Source: Devosia riboflavina
GTDB taxonomy: Bacteria > Pseudomonadota > Alphaproteobacteria > Rhizobiales > Devosiaceae
Assembly: GCF_000743575.1 (NCBI RefSeq)
Contig: NZ_JQGC01000026.1
Location: 1 to 64,000, forward strand
DNA: 64,000 nt
Reading direction: 5' to 3'
The translations under genes were made by a program, and so were the position numbers. Under the pieces are notes generated by a model. That model was given only the letters and a program-made list of their open reading frames with translations. It made no database searches and was not told where the DNA came from. This document shows positions 1 to 9,563 of this stretch, in pieces; the first letter of the stretch is position 1, and the number at the start of each line of letters is the position of its first letter.

Positions 1-287
1 CTAATCCAAGACCCAAACTGCGCCAAATGATCTGACGACGGACAAATCCTCACGCCTCGCTAGGCGCGACCCTTCGTGAATTGCCGCAGGCCAAAAAGCA
101 GCTGTCAGCCCTGCCATGGAATTAGGCCGTCAACGTGTGATCGCCAGAGCGCTTACGCACTTCCGGCACATCGCGACACGCTTCGACCGGGCGAGCATCC
201 GCTTCCTCGGCTCACTACGACTCGCTACTGCGTTGCCGTGGGTGAGATGAATATCGATTCACCCAGACTGCTCCCGCTTACCTTGTT
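1..287. other. Left edge, no gene recognised
   Basis: No convincing gene was found here. A short minus-strand frame ends with a stop at the first bases of the window, but it is closed by another stop about 130 bases upstream and matches nothing I recognise. The plus-strand frame at 76-291 is rich in Arg, Pro and His, as expected of chance translation. It may be the decayed or non-coding tail of the polysaccharide locus. Confidence 0.5.
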
Positions 288-668
288 CTAGGTGCTGGCG
301 ATCAACACAACTCCGGCTACGATAGCTAGATTTCCAACGACCCCCTGCCAGGTGAGGGGTTCGTGCAGGATGAGCACCGTGCCGGCGAAGACTAGCGGAT
401 ACGTGATAGCCGCCAGGGCATAGGCCTGACTGAGCGGTATGCGTGATACGCCTGCATACCAGCAGACGCTGGATACGACGAGCGCAAGCCCCCCGACAAC
501 AAGTTGCCAATCGCACAACAATTCAAACACATAGCGGAACAGACCATTAATATCCAACGGCATAGTGCCATGAGCTGTGAGGCGTGCCTTAATAGCTATT
601 TGTGCGATCGTTAGCATAACAACAGCGGTCAGAACGGCTCCCATGCCAACAGCGCGCGTGTCCACCAT
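288..668 (-). CDS. Small four-helix EamA/SMR-type membrane protein (ArnE/ArnF-like)
   Basis: 126 residues with four hydrophobic segments (about 8-28, 50-72, 78-98, 103-124), the size and layout of SMR/EamA half-transporters. The third segment carries the SQAYALAA stretch typical of the family, and the C-terminal helix follows LTWQGVVG. The ATG at 668 has an AGGAGA ribosome site. It is the last gene of a minus-strand group after a Wzy-like polymerase and a WecE-like aminotransferase. ArnE/ArnF proteins of this size flip undecaprenyl-phosphate-linked amino sugars, so a role in moving a lipid-linked amino sugar is a reasonable inference. Drug efflux by an ordinary SMR pump is the alternative. 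Confidence 0.7.
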   Translation of the reverse strand: MVDTRAVGMGAVLTAVVMLTIAQIAIKARLTAHGTMPLDINGLFRYVFELLCDWQLVVGGLALVVSSVCWYAGVSRIPLSQAYALAAITYPLVFAGTVLILHEPLTWQGVVGNLAIVAGVVLIAST

Positions 669-693
669 CAGATTCTCCTGTAGTAGCCGTTAG

Positions 694-1833
694 TTAGGCA
701 GTGAAATAACTGGCAACGGCTTCGACAACACGATCGCTTCCGTGACCCATGTCGAAATAGAGCGGAAGGCGGACGAGTCTCTCAGAAATGCGGTCGGTGA
801 CTGTCATCTCGCCGGCCGTGCGGCCATATTTCAGGCCCGCCGGACTCGAATGTAGAGGAACATAGTGGAAGGTCGCCGCTACTTCGTTTTGGCGCATGGC
901 CGCAAGGAAATCATCGCGGTTTACTTCATCGCCAAGAATGATGGAGTAAAGATGCCCATTGTGCCGGGCGTAGTCAGGAACTTGTGGCCGCACAAAATGA
1001 CCAGCCGCTTCCAAGCCGGCCAACGCCACATGATAATGATTCCAAGTGGCAAGGCGATTAGTATTGATGCGGTCGACATCTTGCAATTGCGTCAGCAAGT
1101 AGGCCGCAAGGATGTCACTAGGCAGGTACGACGAGCCAACATCAACCCACGTATATTTGTCGACCTGTCCGCGCAGAAAGCGGCTACGATCCGTACCCTT
1201 CTCGCGGATGATTTCGGCGCGCTCGGCGAGATCGGGATTCGACAGCACAAGTGCGCCCCCCTCGCCCGAATTGAGGTTTTTGGTTTCGTGGAAAGAAAAA
1301 GCAGCCATATCGGCGAGCGTCCCGGCAGGACGCCCCTTGTATGTCGACCCAAGCGCCTGCGCCGCATCTTCCACGACCTTGAGGCCATAGGCACGCGCAA
1401 TGGCATTGATTGCGTCCATATCGCATGGCACGCCGGCATAGTGCACAACAAAGATCGCTCTAGTACGAGTAGTGATCGCTGCGGCAATCGCCACGGGATC
1501 GATATTGAAACTACGCCGATCGACGTCCACGAAGACTGGCACCGCGCCGCGCAGAACAACTGCGTTGGCAGTGGAGACAAACGTAAAAGAGGGCATTATC
1601 ACCTCATCGCCCGTCTGCAGATTGCAGAGCAACGCGGCCATTTCGAGTGCCGCCGTGCAGGAATGGGTCAACAGAGCCTTAGCGGCACCTAGACGGGTCT
1701 CCAACCATTCATTGCACAGCTTGGTGAAGCGACCATCGCCCGCCACCTTGCCGGAGTTTATCGCGACCAAAACATTGTCAAATTCGCCACCAAGCAAAGT
1801 TGGACGGTTGAACGGAACTGCATTTTTTGACAA
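694..1833 (-). CDS. DegT/DnrJ/EryC1/StrS sugar aminotransferase, WecE/RffA type
   Basis: PLP-dependent aminotransferase expected to aminate a nucleotide-linked 4-keto-6-deoxysugar, as WecE does for dTDP-4-amino-4,6-dideoxygalactose. The PLP lysine lies in SFHETKNLNSGEGG and the cofactor aspartate in KVVEDAAQALGS; both are WecE-like. A TTG at 1833 gives 379 residues starting MSKNAVPFNRP, close to the usual 376; the GTG at 1860 adds nine residues without family support. It sits 25 bases upstream of the small membrane protein gene and follows the Wzy-like gene, so it probably supplies an amino sugar for the same glycan. A 4,6-dehydratase that would make its substrate is not in the window. Confidence 0.85.
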   Translation of the reverse strand: MSKNAVPFNRPTLLGGEFDNVLVAINSGKVAGDGRFTKLCNEWLETRLGAAKALLTHSCTAALEMAALLCNLQTGDEVIMPSFTFVSTANAVVLRGAVPVFVDVDRRSFNIDPVAIAAAITTRTRAIFVVHYAGVPCDMDAINAIARAYGLKVVEDAAQALGSTYKGRPAGTLADMAAFSFHETKNLNSGEGGALVLSNPDLAERAEIIREKGTDRSRFLRGQVDKYTWVDVGSSYLPSDILAAYLLTQLQDVDRINTNRLATWNHYHVALAGLEAAGHFVRPQVPDYARHNGHLYSIILGDEVNRDDFLAAMRQNEVAATFHYVPLHSSPAGLKYGRTAGEMTVTDRISERLVRLPLYFDMGHGSDRVVEAVASYFTA

Positions 1834-1963
1834 GGCCAACAACTCCGGAAAACTCCGCACTCTCGCTTACGAAATTGAGCGCGGTTTGTTCGAGATACGC
1901 CAAATGCCGTACACTAACAACTCACACATCAGCCGCAGCCATGGCTCTATTTCGCTCCGCGCA

Positions 1964-3247
1964 CTATGCCTCTCTGGTCTCGCCATGCAAGGCGAGAGCC
2001 ACAAATGCGCCGACGAAAAACCCCCCTATTGATGTCGCATAGAGATACGCAATATCGTATTCTCGCAAGCCTAGGGCTGTTATCGCCAAAAGGCCCGCTA
2101 CGCCAACCAGCCTCTCGTCGGACCACCTGACTGCGACCCCCCGAAGACCGAACAATATCCCCACGGCAAACAACGCGGCCATCGCGGCAACAGCAACAAA
2201 GCCACCATTTGCCCAGGTGTCGAGAAACAGATTGTGGGTACCTTTCACGGGGTCTCCAAAAACGACCTCACCGTAGTTTCCCACACCGTAGCCAAATACA
2301 ATTGTGTCGCCGCCCTGCTCTCCAAGCGACGCAGCTTGATCCACACGCGACGTCACGGTTTCGAGGTTTGCCCAGTACTCTCTAAAGAAGCCGTCAGAGA
2401 CGCTAGCTAGCGGGGGTAAAAAAAGCAGCGTTGCTAGGGAGAGATAGCTCGCCGCTGCGCCCAGGTCCCGCCTAAAGCGCAACGCTGCTGCAATACAGAA
2501 GCCAAGTGCCAGAAGAAAGAGCACCGAGAAAGCGCCGCGCGAAAACGTTATGATTAAGACCACAATCAAAAGGGCCTGAGTTACCCAGTACAAATGTTTC
2601 GAAATAAATCCGCGAATATTCGCCAGGTGCAAAAGCACCATGAGCACCAAGGCATAGTTCGAGACTTTGTTTACATTGCCTGCCACATCGAAGAACAGGG
2701 CCGTCCTGGACAGAGAATCGCCCGGCGCCCTCAGAGCCAGAATGCGCTCCGGCAACCTACTGGAGTACACCTCCGTAGTGACAAAAAACAGCGCGTATGA
2801 CGTTAACAAAAGGATCAACCAAGCCAATACGCCCCAAGGAATGACCCGAAACGCAATCCTCTGCCACCTGGTACTTCTAAACAGGACGAAAGCCAGAACT
2901 ATCGAACCGAACCCAAAGTAGAGGTATCGGAATGTCAAATTCATATCCGAGTGCTTAAGCAGGGAAGATCCTGCTGTGAAGGCGGCACAGAGCAGAATCA
3001 AAGAAATCACTAGTCTGTCTTCCAGACGCCAGCAGGGGTTCTCACGCCCTGTCCACCAGGCGACCGTCAGAGACACAACAATCAAGGTCAGCGGGTGGAA
3101 TAGAATATAGGGGTCACCAATGTGCCTAGCCAGTACACCATGAGCAGCTTGGGTGATCGGCAGTTCCAGTGGCAGCAGGCACATACCCGCAGCTACGCCA
3201 AAGCACGCCCATGGGGCCAATCTTTCTCGAAACACTCTTGCCGCCAT
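1964..3247 (-). CDS. O-antigen ligase/polymerase-like polytopic membrane protein (Wzy-like)
   Basis: 427 residues with roughly eleven hydrophobic segments and a large loop near residues 300-340, the usual architecture of Wzy polymerases and WaaL-type ligases (Wzy_C). The loop precedes a GTHNLFLDTWANGG stretch, which resembles the conserved H-N region of the family. The ATG at 3247 has GAGGAG six bases upstream and is preferred to the TTG at 3337. Its base composition is more AT-rich than the downstream wecBC genes, as is common for variable glycan genes. It probably polymerises repeat units; ligase and polymerase cannot be told apart from sequence alone. Confidence 0.7.
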   Translation of the reverse strand: MAARVFRERLAPWACFGVAAGMCLLPLELPITQAAHGVLARHIGDPYILFHPLTLIVVSLTVAWWTGRENPCWRLEDRLVISLILLCAAFTAGSSLLKHSDMNLTFRYLYFGFGSIVLAFVLFRSTRWQRIAFRVIPWGVLAWLILLLTSYALFFVTTEVYSSRLPERILALRAPGDSLSRTALFFDVAGNVNKVSNYALVLMVLLHLANIRGFISKHLYWVTQALLIVVLIITFSRGAFSVLFLLALGFCIAAALRFRRDLGAAASYLSLATLLFLPPLASVSDGFFREYWANLETVTSRVDQAASLGEQGGDTIVFGYGVGNYGEVVFGDPVKGTHNLFLDTWANGGFVAVAAMAALFAVGILFGLRGVAVRWSDERLVGVAGLLAITALGLREYDIAYLYATSIGGFFVGAFVALALHGETREA

Positions 3248-3591
3248 GCGGGCTCCTCTAAATGCGCCCTGGGGCACCGTAACGTAACCTAGGACAGCTA
3301 TCGCCAAGCCTCGTTCAAATCTTGGCCAACCTGGCAAAAATGCTCAGCGCAGCCGCGCGAGCCGGCATACGCAAGGTGATTTAGTTCAACACTAGCGCTT
3401 GGAAGGCCCTAGCATAGGGTCTTCACCTCGGCCAATGGGCGCGTCTGTTGGCATACAAATTCGCGGTGCCCTACCGCATCGTATAGTGTACAAGGCCAGC
3501 CGGCGTGGCTTGCGAGATAGCGTGTCCGCCATTGCATATGGCCAGCCGCGCGGCGTTCTACCCAATTTAATGGAACGCATCGCCGGAAATA
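3248..3591. promoter_or_regulatory. Divergent intergenic region between polymerase and flippase genes
   Basis: About 340 bases separate the minus-strand polymerase start from the plus-strand flippase start, so promoters for both arms of the polysaccharide locus should lie here. I see no gene and no clear operator, palindrome or JUMPstart-like motif. A plus-strand frame across it (3399-4178) has the composition of a chance frame and runs into the flippase gene in another phase. Confidence 0.4.
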
Positions 3592-4836
3592 TTGAAGGCA
3601 CCGGCACTGCTAAAAGATGTAGCCATAACCGCCGCGACCCGCATCTTGCTTATGGCTGCCGGCCTAGTCTCCAGCGTTGTTGTCGTTCGGCTTTTGGGGA
3701 CGGAGGGCCGGGGCACATTTTTCTATTGGTCGACACTCGCCGGCTTCGCCGTTCAGTTGGGCAATCTGGGCCTTCCGTCGTCCAATACCTTCCTGCTGGC
3801 GCGCAATCATTCGTTGCTCGGCAGACTTACGGCCAACGCACTGCTCTGTTCCGTTCTGGTGGGCGTCACGACGGCGCTGGTTCTTGTCGCAAGTCCGGCG
3901 GCGCAGTCTCCCGGTGGGTTGGTATCTGCCATCTCGACGGGTGTCCTAGCATCAGGCTCCCTACTTTATCTCCTGGCGGTCAATCTGCTGGTGGCTCTGA
4001 AACGCTATGCCGAATTCAACCTTTTCGAGGTCCTCAATCGCTATCTGACTGTTCTCGCGGTGGCGGCAGCTGCGTTCGTTCTTGGCAGCCCGGAAGCGGC
4101 ACTTGCTGGCGCAGCGTTGGCATCGTTGGCCATCAGTGCACCTCTGCTCCTAAGGCTGCTTGCCCTCTCCGGCGATAAACCTCGCTTGGATTGGCAATTA
4201 TTCGTCGGCGGCATAGGCTTTGCCTTGCGGGCATACTTCGTCACACTCATCGGATTTGCCGTGTTGCGCTACAATGCGATCTATCTCGAATGGATCGCCG
4301 GCATTGCCGTGGTCGGAGAGTGGTCGATTGCCGTGCAAGTCCTCGATACAATCGGAATCCTGCCGACAGCCGTCGCAGTGGTGCTGTTTCCCGCCATTCT
4401 CACATCGAAGGCCCCTTATGAGCAGATGCGGAAGAATCTCGCATTGGTCGCAGTAGCTATGCTGGTCATCTGCGCGGGCGCGGCAGCATTTGGGCGCCCT
4501 TTCATTGAACTGCTGTACGGCGCAGCGCATGGCGATGCCTATAAGATGTTGCTCTATGGTCTACCGAGCGGCTTTGCCATAGGTCTATTGTCCGTCGTCT
4601 CGCAATTTTTGGCCGCTATTGGATTCCCTCTTCTTCTTATCGCCATCTGGATTTTTGGCCTGCTTGTTGAAGTGGCCTTGTCCGCTTATCTAGTGCCGGT
4701 CCACGCTGGAATAGGTGCAATGGTCGCTCTCTCAGTGGCACATTCGACAATATTTCTGCTCGCATGGGCGCTTGCGCACAGGCTTCGGCATGCCGGGGCT
4801 TCGTCTCCAACCAATGACAAGAAAAATGCAACCTGA
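3592..4836 (+). CDS. Polysaccharide flippase of the MOP superfamily (Wzx-like)
   Basis: 414 residues with 10-12 predicted membrane segments and the N-terminal pattern of oligosaccharide flippases (VVVRLLGTEGRGTFFYW). It should move undecaprenyl-linked repeat units across the inner membrane. The frame is closed by a stop at 3568 and no ATG lies between, so the TTG at 3592 is the likely start. The next glycosyltransferase gene overlaps its end, which indicates translational coupling within one operon. It is the first plus-strand gene of the locus. An MVF/MATE-type drug exporter is less likely given these neighbours. Confidence 0.8.
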   Translation: MKAPALLKDVAITAATRILLMAAGLVSSVVVVRLLGTEGRGTFFYWSTLAGFAVQLGNLGLPSSNTFLLARNHSLLGRLTANALLCSVLVGVTTALVLVASPAAQSPGGLVSAISTGVLASGSLLYLLAVNLLVALKRYAEFNLFEVLNRYLTVLAVAAAAFVLGSPEAALAGAALASLAISAPLLLRLLALSGDKPRLDWQLFVGGIGFALRAYFVTLIGFAVLRYNAIYLEWIAGIAVVGEWSIAVQVLDTIGILPTAVAVVLFPAILTSKAPYEQMRKNLALVAVAMLVICAGAAAFGRPFIELLYGAAHGDAYKMLLYGLPSGFAIGLLSVVSQFLAAIGFPLLLIAIWIFGLLVEVALSAYLVPVHAGIGAMVALSVAHSTIFLLAWALAHRLRHAGASSPTNDKKNAT

Positions 4837-6583
4837 AGTCCTGTCGCTCTCTGCTTATCCGCTGTCACAACGTTTCCAGGATTCCCTGGCTGTGGTCATT
4901 GGACAGCCCTATCAGCGGGCAACGCTCGGAGACCTTCGCGAACTCAAGCCTGCGACCCTGATCTTAACACTCTGGCGGATGCGACCAGATCGCCTGATCT
5001 TGCCACTTGAGGACGAGAACAGTACTGCCCTCTTGCCCATCGTCCGTCTAATTGCGGGTTTCACCAGGGCGCACCGTATCGAAATCGTGGGGCCGGACCT
5101 TCGTGTCGTTCAAGTCTCCCGACTTGGAACACTGATCGACGTGGCTCGTTTCGTTGGCGCCAGCATAAGCTCGGCAGTCCGGGCGACCCTGTCAGCGGCA
5201 GAATTGAGGTCCCTACTAAAAAAGCCGCGCATCGCGGTCGCCGCCGATGACAGCTTACGGCGCGTGCTTTATCTCAAAACCAATCTATGGATGGGCATCA
5301 AAGCCGGTGGGTCGATTGGACACATCGCGGGTGTGATCAACGGGCTGCACCAGGCCGGCTATGGCGTAACCTTCGCGTCGGCCGAGCCTCCTGTCATGGT
5401 CGATCCAGCAGTCAAGCTGCTGCATGTAGCGCCCCCCGCAACGTTCGGCATGCCCTACGGCCTCAACAATTATCGGTTCCAGGCAAGTTTTGCGCGAGCG
5501 GCCAGCCAGGTGCTTCGAACAACGCCCTTCGGTATCATATATCAGCGTCTTTCCGCGGCCAACTATCTCGGTGTTGTGTTGTCCCGCCGGTTCAAACTGC
5601 CGCTAGTGGTGGAATACAATGGTTCAGAAACCTGGATAGCGCGCAATTGGGGGCGTGCCATGAGCTTTAATGGACTAGCAACCATGGCCGAAGAGGCCAT
5701 GCTGGCACATGCCCATCTCGTCGTAACAATATCGGACGTCCTGCGAGATGAGTTGATCGCACGTGGTGTGGCGCCCGATCGTATCGTCACATACCCCAAC
5801 TGCATCGACCCAGAAGTGTTCGATCCCGAGCGTTTCTCGCCAACCGAGCGCAATGCACTTCGCGCCCGCTACGGCATTACTCCCGACTCCCAGGTCGCGG
5901 CCTTCATTGGCACGTTCGGGCAGTGGCACGGCGCCGAGGTGCTCGCTCAAGCTATCGCGAAGCTCGCCCTAGAGCAGCGCGACTGGGTGGCGAAGCACAA
6001 GTGCCACTTTATGCTGATCGGCGATGGACCTAAGATGAAGGACGTCCAACTTAGGATAGAGCAAGCGGGTGCCAGTGATATCTGCACCATAACCGGCCTT
6101 GTGCCACAAGCGGAAGCTCCCCTTCACCTTGCATCCGCCGACTATCTCATCTCACCACATGTGGCGAATGCCGACGGCAGCAAGTTCTTCGGATCACCGA
6201 CGAAGCTGTTTGAATACATGGCTATGGCAAAGGGCATCTATGGGTCGCGCCTTGACCAAATCGAGCATGTTCTTTCTCCGAGCCTTGATGTCTTGGCTGT
6301 CTCACCAGATCTTCCGGGCCCCTCGTCCGACGACGATTCAACGGCCATTCTCGGGCAACCTGGCGACGTTGATGCCCTAGTAGAAGGCATCAAATTTTTA
6401 GTCGAGCGCCCGGACTGGGCCCGGCATCTGGCGCGGAACGCACGCGCCAAGGCACTCTCGCAGTATACTTGGGCGCATCACGTCGGCGCGATTTTGGATG
6501 CATTTGGATCGTTGCCGGCCAACGAGTCGACCACACGACCAGATGCGCGAACGCCAGCAAGCCAGGGGCGTAGGCTTGGCTAG
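4826..6583 (+). CDS. Glycosyltransferase family 4 protein with N-terminal extension
   Basis: 585 residues from the ATG at 4826, which overlaps the flippase end; an ATG at 4814 is an alternative. The first 165 residues or so are not glycosyltransferase-like and I do not recognise them. A GT-B fold follows: a glycine-rich start (GIKAGGSIGHIAGVINGL), a middle acceptor region (VVEYNGSETWIARNWG) and a C-terminal donor half with FIGTFGQWHG, LIGDGP and SPTKLFEYMAMAKG. The last carries the E-x7-E-like sugar-nucleotide contact region of GT4 enzymes. It probably adds one sugar of the repeat unit at the cytoplasmic face. The heparinase-family gene overlaps its 3' end. Confidence 0.85.
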   Translation: MQPEVLSLSAYPLSQRFQDSLAVVIGQPYQRATLGDLRELKPATLILTLWRMRPDRLILPLEDENSTALLPIVRLIAGFTRAHRIEIVGPDLRVVQVSRLGTLIDVARFVGASISSAVRATLSAAELRSLLKKPRIAVAADDSLRRVLYLKTNLWMGIKAGGSIGHIAGVINGLHQAGYGVTFASAEPPVMVDPAVKLLHVAPPATFGMPYGLNNYRFQASFARAASQVLRTTPFGIIYQRLSAANYLGVVLSRRFKLPLVVEYNGSETWIARNWGRAMSFNGLATMAEEAMLAHAHLVVTISDVLRDELIARGVAPDRIVTYPNCIDPEVFDPERFSPTERNALRARYGITPDSQVAAFIGTFGQWHGAEVLAQAIAKLALEQRDWVAKHKCHFMLIGDGPKMKDVQLRIEQAGASDICTITGLVPQAEAPLHLASADYLISPHVANADGSKFFGSPTKLFEYMAMAKGIYGSRLDQIEHVLSPSLDVLAVSPDLPGPSSDDDSTAILGQPGDVDALVEGIKFLVERPDWARHLARNARAKALSQYTWAHHVGAILDAFGSLPANESTTRPDARTPASQGRRLG

Positions 6584-8201
6584 CGCGTTGACCTATTGGC
6601 ACACAATCCGATATCTCAAGCCTGTCCAGTTCTGGTCACGCGCCTTGTTTCGGGTCGGCCGACCGCAATCCCGTCTGGTTGGCGCCGACGCTGCACCTTT
6701 GCCCCGCAACTGGCAGAATCCGGTCGCAAAGCCCGTTACAATGACGGGGCCGACGCGGTTTCAGTTTCTAAACGTCTCCCAGGACCTGAACACTGTCGGC
6801 TGGGATGATCCAGAGGTCGAAAAGCTCTGGCGCTACAACTTGCACTATTTCGATGATCTAGGCGTTCAGGGCTCGCCCGAGCGGCACCAATGGCACGAGG
6901 AAATTATCCTGCGCTGGATGGCCGAGAACCCGGCCGCCGCGGGTACTGGCTGGGAGCCTTACCCGGTGTCACTGCGTATCGTGAACTGGATCAAGTGGCT
7001 GCTGGCTGGCAACCTGCCACCTCCAGGCATGATCGGCAGCCTAGCCAGCCAAGCGGACTGGCTCACAAGGCGTCTCGAATATCACCTTCTGGGAAACCAC
7101 CTGTTTGCCAACGGAAAGGCGCTAGTATTTGCCGGCCTTTTTCTGTCGGGACCTGACGCAGAACGCTGGCTCGCCATCGGAACAGGGATCCTGCGCTCAC
7201 AGTTGAAGGAGCAGATTTTAGAGGATGGTGGACATTTCGAGTTGTCACCTATGTATCACGCCATTGCCCTGGATGATGTACTCGATCTGCTCAACATCAT
7301 GACGGCCTATGGGCACGATGCGGCAGCTCTTGGCCTGCCAATCTCCAAAGAACTCGTCGTTCGCATGCTCGAATGGCTGGCTGCGATGACCCACCCCGAT
7401 GGTGAGATTTCCCTTTTTAACGACGCCGCATTCGGCATCGCGCCCAGACTTGGCGACCTCTCTGCCTATGCAGCGCGCCTCGACATCCCCATTCCTACCC
7501 GCCCCAGGGATGGACTGACGCATCTTGCGGCGTCAGGCTATATAAGGCTGCAAGCAAATGACGCTGTTTGCATCATTGACGTTGCAGCCATTGGTCCGGA
7601 CTATCTGCCGGGCCACGCACATGCCGACACTCTTTCCTTTGAATTGTCAGTCCACGGGAAAAGGCTAGTCGTCAACAGCGGCACGTCCCTCTACGGCAAC
7701 GGACCAGAACGCCTGCGCCAGCGCGGCACCGCTGCACACAACACCGTCCTCATAGACGGAGAAAACTCTTCCGAAGTGTGGAGTGGCTTCCGAGTTGCCC
7801 GACGTGCAAGACCACTGGGTCCATCCGTCAGCCGGGCTGGGGACAAATGGACCATATCCTGTGCGCATGACGGTTATCGGAGATTATCGCGGCCCGTGAC
7901 CCACACACGGCAATGGACATTTGACGACAGAACGCTGTCCGTCGTGGACAGCTTCGGCGACGCTAAAGCTACGGCAGAAGCGCGTTTTCACTTCTCCCCT
8001 GAGGTTACCATCACTGCGATTACTGACCGGCAATTTGTTGCCGACCTGCCCGAAAGCACCGTGAAGATCGATATCAGGCAGGGTGAACAAGCACATCTTG
8101 AAACGGCCTCCTGGCATCCCCGGTTCGGTGACTCGGTGGCAAACCAGCGTCTCTCCGTTCATTCGTTCGGCGCGCCCATCGGGATTAAGATAGAGTGGTA
8201 G
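6543..8201 (+). CDS. Heparinase II/III family protein, first copy
   Basis: 552 residues with an N-terminal alpha/alpha-toroid region followed by the heparinase II/III-like C-terminal domain. The signature GHAHADTLSFEL lies near residue 357, followed by VNSGTSLYG and AHNTVLIDGE. Family members are polysaccharide lyases acting on uronic-acid polymers. In capsule and exopolysaccharide loci they usually sit among biosynthesis genes and are thought to trim or edit the polymer. No clear signal peptide is visible, so its location is uncertain. The start at 6543 overlaps the preceding glycosyltransferase by about 40 bases. A second, only distantly similar copy lies at 16141. Confidence 0.85.
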   Translation: MRERQQARGVGLASALTYWHTIRYLKPVQFWSRALFRVGRPQSRLVGADAAPLPRNWQNPVAKPVTMTGPTRFQFLNVSQDLNTVGWDDPEVEKLWRYNLHYFDDLGVQGSPERHQWHEEIILRWMAENPAAAGTGWEPYPVSLRIVNWIKWLLAGNLPPPGMIGSLASQADWLTRRLEYHLLGNHLFANGKALVFAGLFLSGPDAERWLAIGTGILRSQLKEQILEDGGHFELSPMYHAIALDDVLDLLNIMTAYGHDAAALGLPISKELVVRMLEWLAAMTHPDGEISLFNDAAFGIAPRLGDLSAYAARLDIPIPTRPRDGLTHLAASGYIRLQANDAVCIIDVAAIGPDYLPGHAHADTLSFELSVHGKRLVVNSGTSLYGNGPERLRQRGTAAHNTVLIDGENSSEVWSGFRVARRARPLGPSVSRAGDKWTISCAHDGYRRLSRPVTHTRQWTFDDRTLSVVDSFGDAKATAEARFHFSPEVTITAITDRQFVADLPESTVKIDIRQGEQAHLETASWHPRFGDSVANQRLSVHSFGAPIGIKIEW

Positions 8202-8208
8202 TAAGCGC

Positions 8209-9405
8209 TTGAAGATCCTCCTCCTCAGCTTCTATCATCCGCCTGACCTGTCAGCTGGCTCATTTCGTGTTGCAGCGCTCATCAAAGCGCTGAACGAGCG
8301 ACTGCCGGCAGAGGCTGAGCTCGATGTCATCACAACGCAGCCTAACAGGTATGCAAGCTTTTCACTCAACGCCCCAACCGTTGAACGGATAGGGCGCGTC
8401 ACTTTTCATCGCGTAACGCTCCCGCCGCATCGCAGTGGCATCATCGACCAGTCTCGCGCCTTTGCGGCCTATCTGCGCGGGGTGTGGACGATTACTCGCC
8501 GCAAGCAATATGACCTCGTGGCAGCGACCTCATCGCGGTTGATGACCGCGGCGCTGGCGGCAGGACTGTCGGCCACCAAACGCGCGCCCCTTTATCTCGA
8601 CCTTCGCGATATCTTTGTCGATACAATAAATGACCTGTTCCCCGGCTGGATTGCTGGGCTCAGCGTTGGTCCATTCTCGATCGTGGAGCGGCTAACGATT
8701 GGCCGTGCCACCGTAGTCAATCTGGTGTCTGGCGGATTTGAGCCCTACTTTGCCAGGCGTTACCCAAGAAAGCGCTTTACCTTCCACACCAATGGCATCG
8801 ATGAAGAGTTCTTGGGCCTGCCCGCGGGCCGTCCATCGGATCGTGAAGGGCGGCCGTTGACCGTCCTTTACGCTGGCAATATTGGAGAGGGTCAAGGACT
8901 GCACCTAATCCTGCCGGGCCTCGCGCTACGGCTTGCTGCAAAAGTACAATTCCGGATTCTGGGCGACGGCGGGCGACACGACATACTTCAATACGAACTT
9001 GCCAAGCAGAATGTCACAAATGTCGAAGTGCTCCCACCGGTACCGAGACGTACGTTGCTCGATGAATATGCGCGCGCCGACGTGCTGTTCCTTCATCTGA
9101 ACGATGTAGAGGCCTTCAAAAAGGTGTTGCCATCCAAGCTCTTCGAATACGCTGCAACTGGAAAGCCAATCTGGGCCGGGATGCAGGGCTACTCGGCCGA
9201 TTTTGCTTCCGAGTACATCAGTAATGTTGCACTGTTTGCTCCCTGCGATGCAGAGGGCGCTCTCCGTTCGTTCAAAACGCTCGACTTGACACCGATCGCC
9301 CGTACCGAATTCATAAAGAAGTTCGATCGCCGGGCAATCATGGCATCGATGGCAGATGACATTGTTGGCATCATTGAGAATGAGGACGCTGAGCTGGCAT
9401 TTTAG
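8209..9405 (+). CDS. Glycosyltransferase family 4 protein, WbuB-like
   Basis: 398 residues starting from a TTG seven bases after the heparinase-family gene. The start [20 protein letters not shown] is the common N-terminus of WbuB-type GT4 enzymes, including the PP-x5-GS pattern. The C-terminal donor domain shows [19 protein letters not shown] and [14 protein letters not shown]. WbuB-type enzymes transfer fucosamine-like or other amino sugars to lipid-linked acceptors, but the substrate here cannot be read from sequence. It is followed after a gap of about 160 bases by wecB, in keeping with a glycan containing ManNAc or ManNAcA. Confidence 0.88.
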   Translation: MKILLLSFYHPPDLSAGSFRVAALIKALNERLPAEAELDVITTQPNRYASFSLNAPTVERIGRVTFHRVTLPPHRSGIIDQSRAFAAYLRGVWTITRRKQYDLVAATSSRLMTAALAAGLSATKRAPLYLDLRDIFVDTINDLFPGWIAGLSVGPFSIVERLTIGRATVVNLVSGGFEPYFARRYPRKRFTFHTNGIDEEFLGLPAGRPSDREGRPLTVLYAGNIGEGQGLHLILPGLALRLAAKVQFRILGDGGRHDILQYELAKQNVTNVEVLPPVPRRTLLDEYARADVLFLHLNDVEAFKKVLPSKLFEYAATGKPIWAGMQGYSADFASEYISNVALFAPCDAEGALRSFKTLDLTPIARTEFIKKFDRRAIMASMADDIVGIIENEDAELAF

Positions 9406-9563
9406 CGAGATCAAGCTCTGGAGTTCTTCCACTGCCCAACCGATGGGCCGATCATAATTTTCCATGGCTGCGACAACGGATCGCGCATTCGATTTTTCTT
9501 GCAGCTCAGGTGAACACCGGCTACCTGCCAACCCTCACGGACGTTAACGATTGTAGGCTGGCC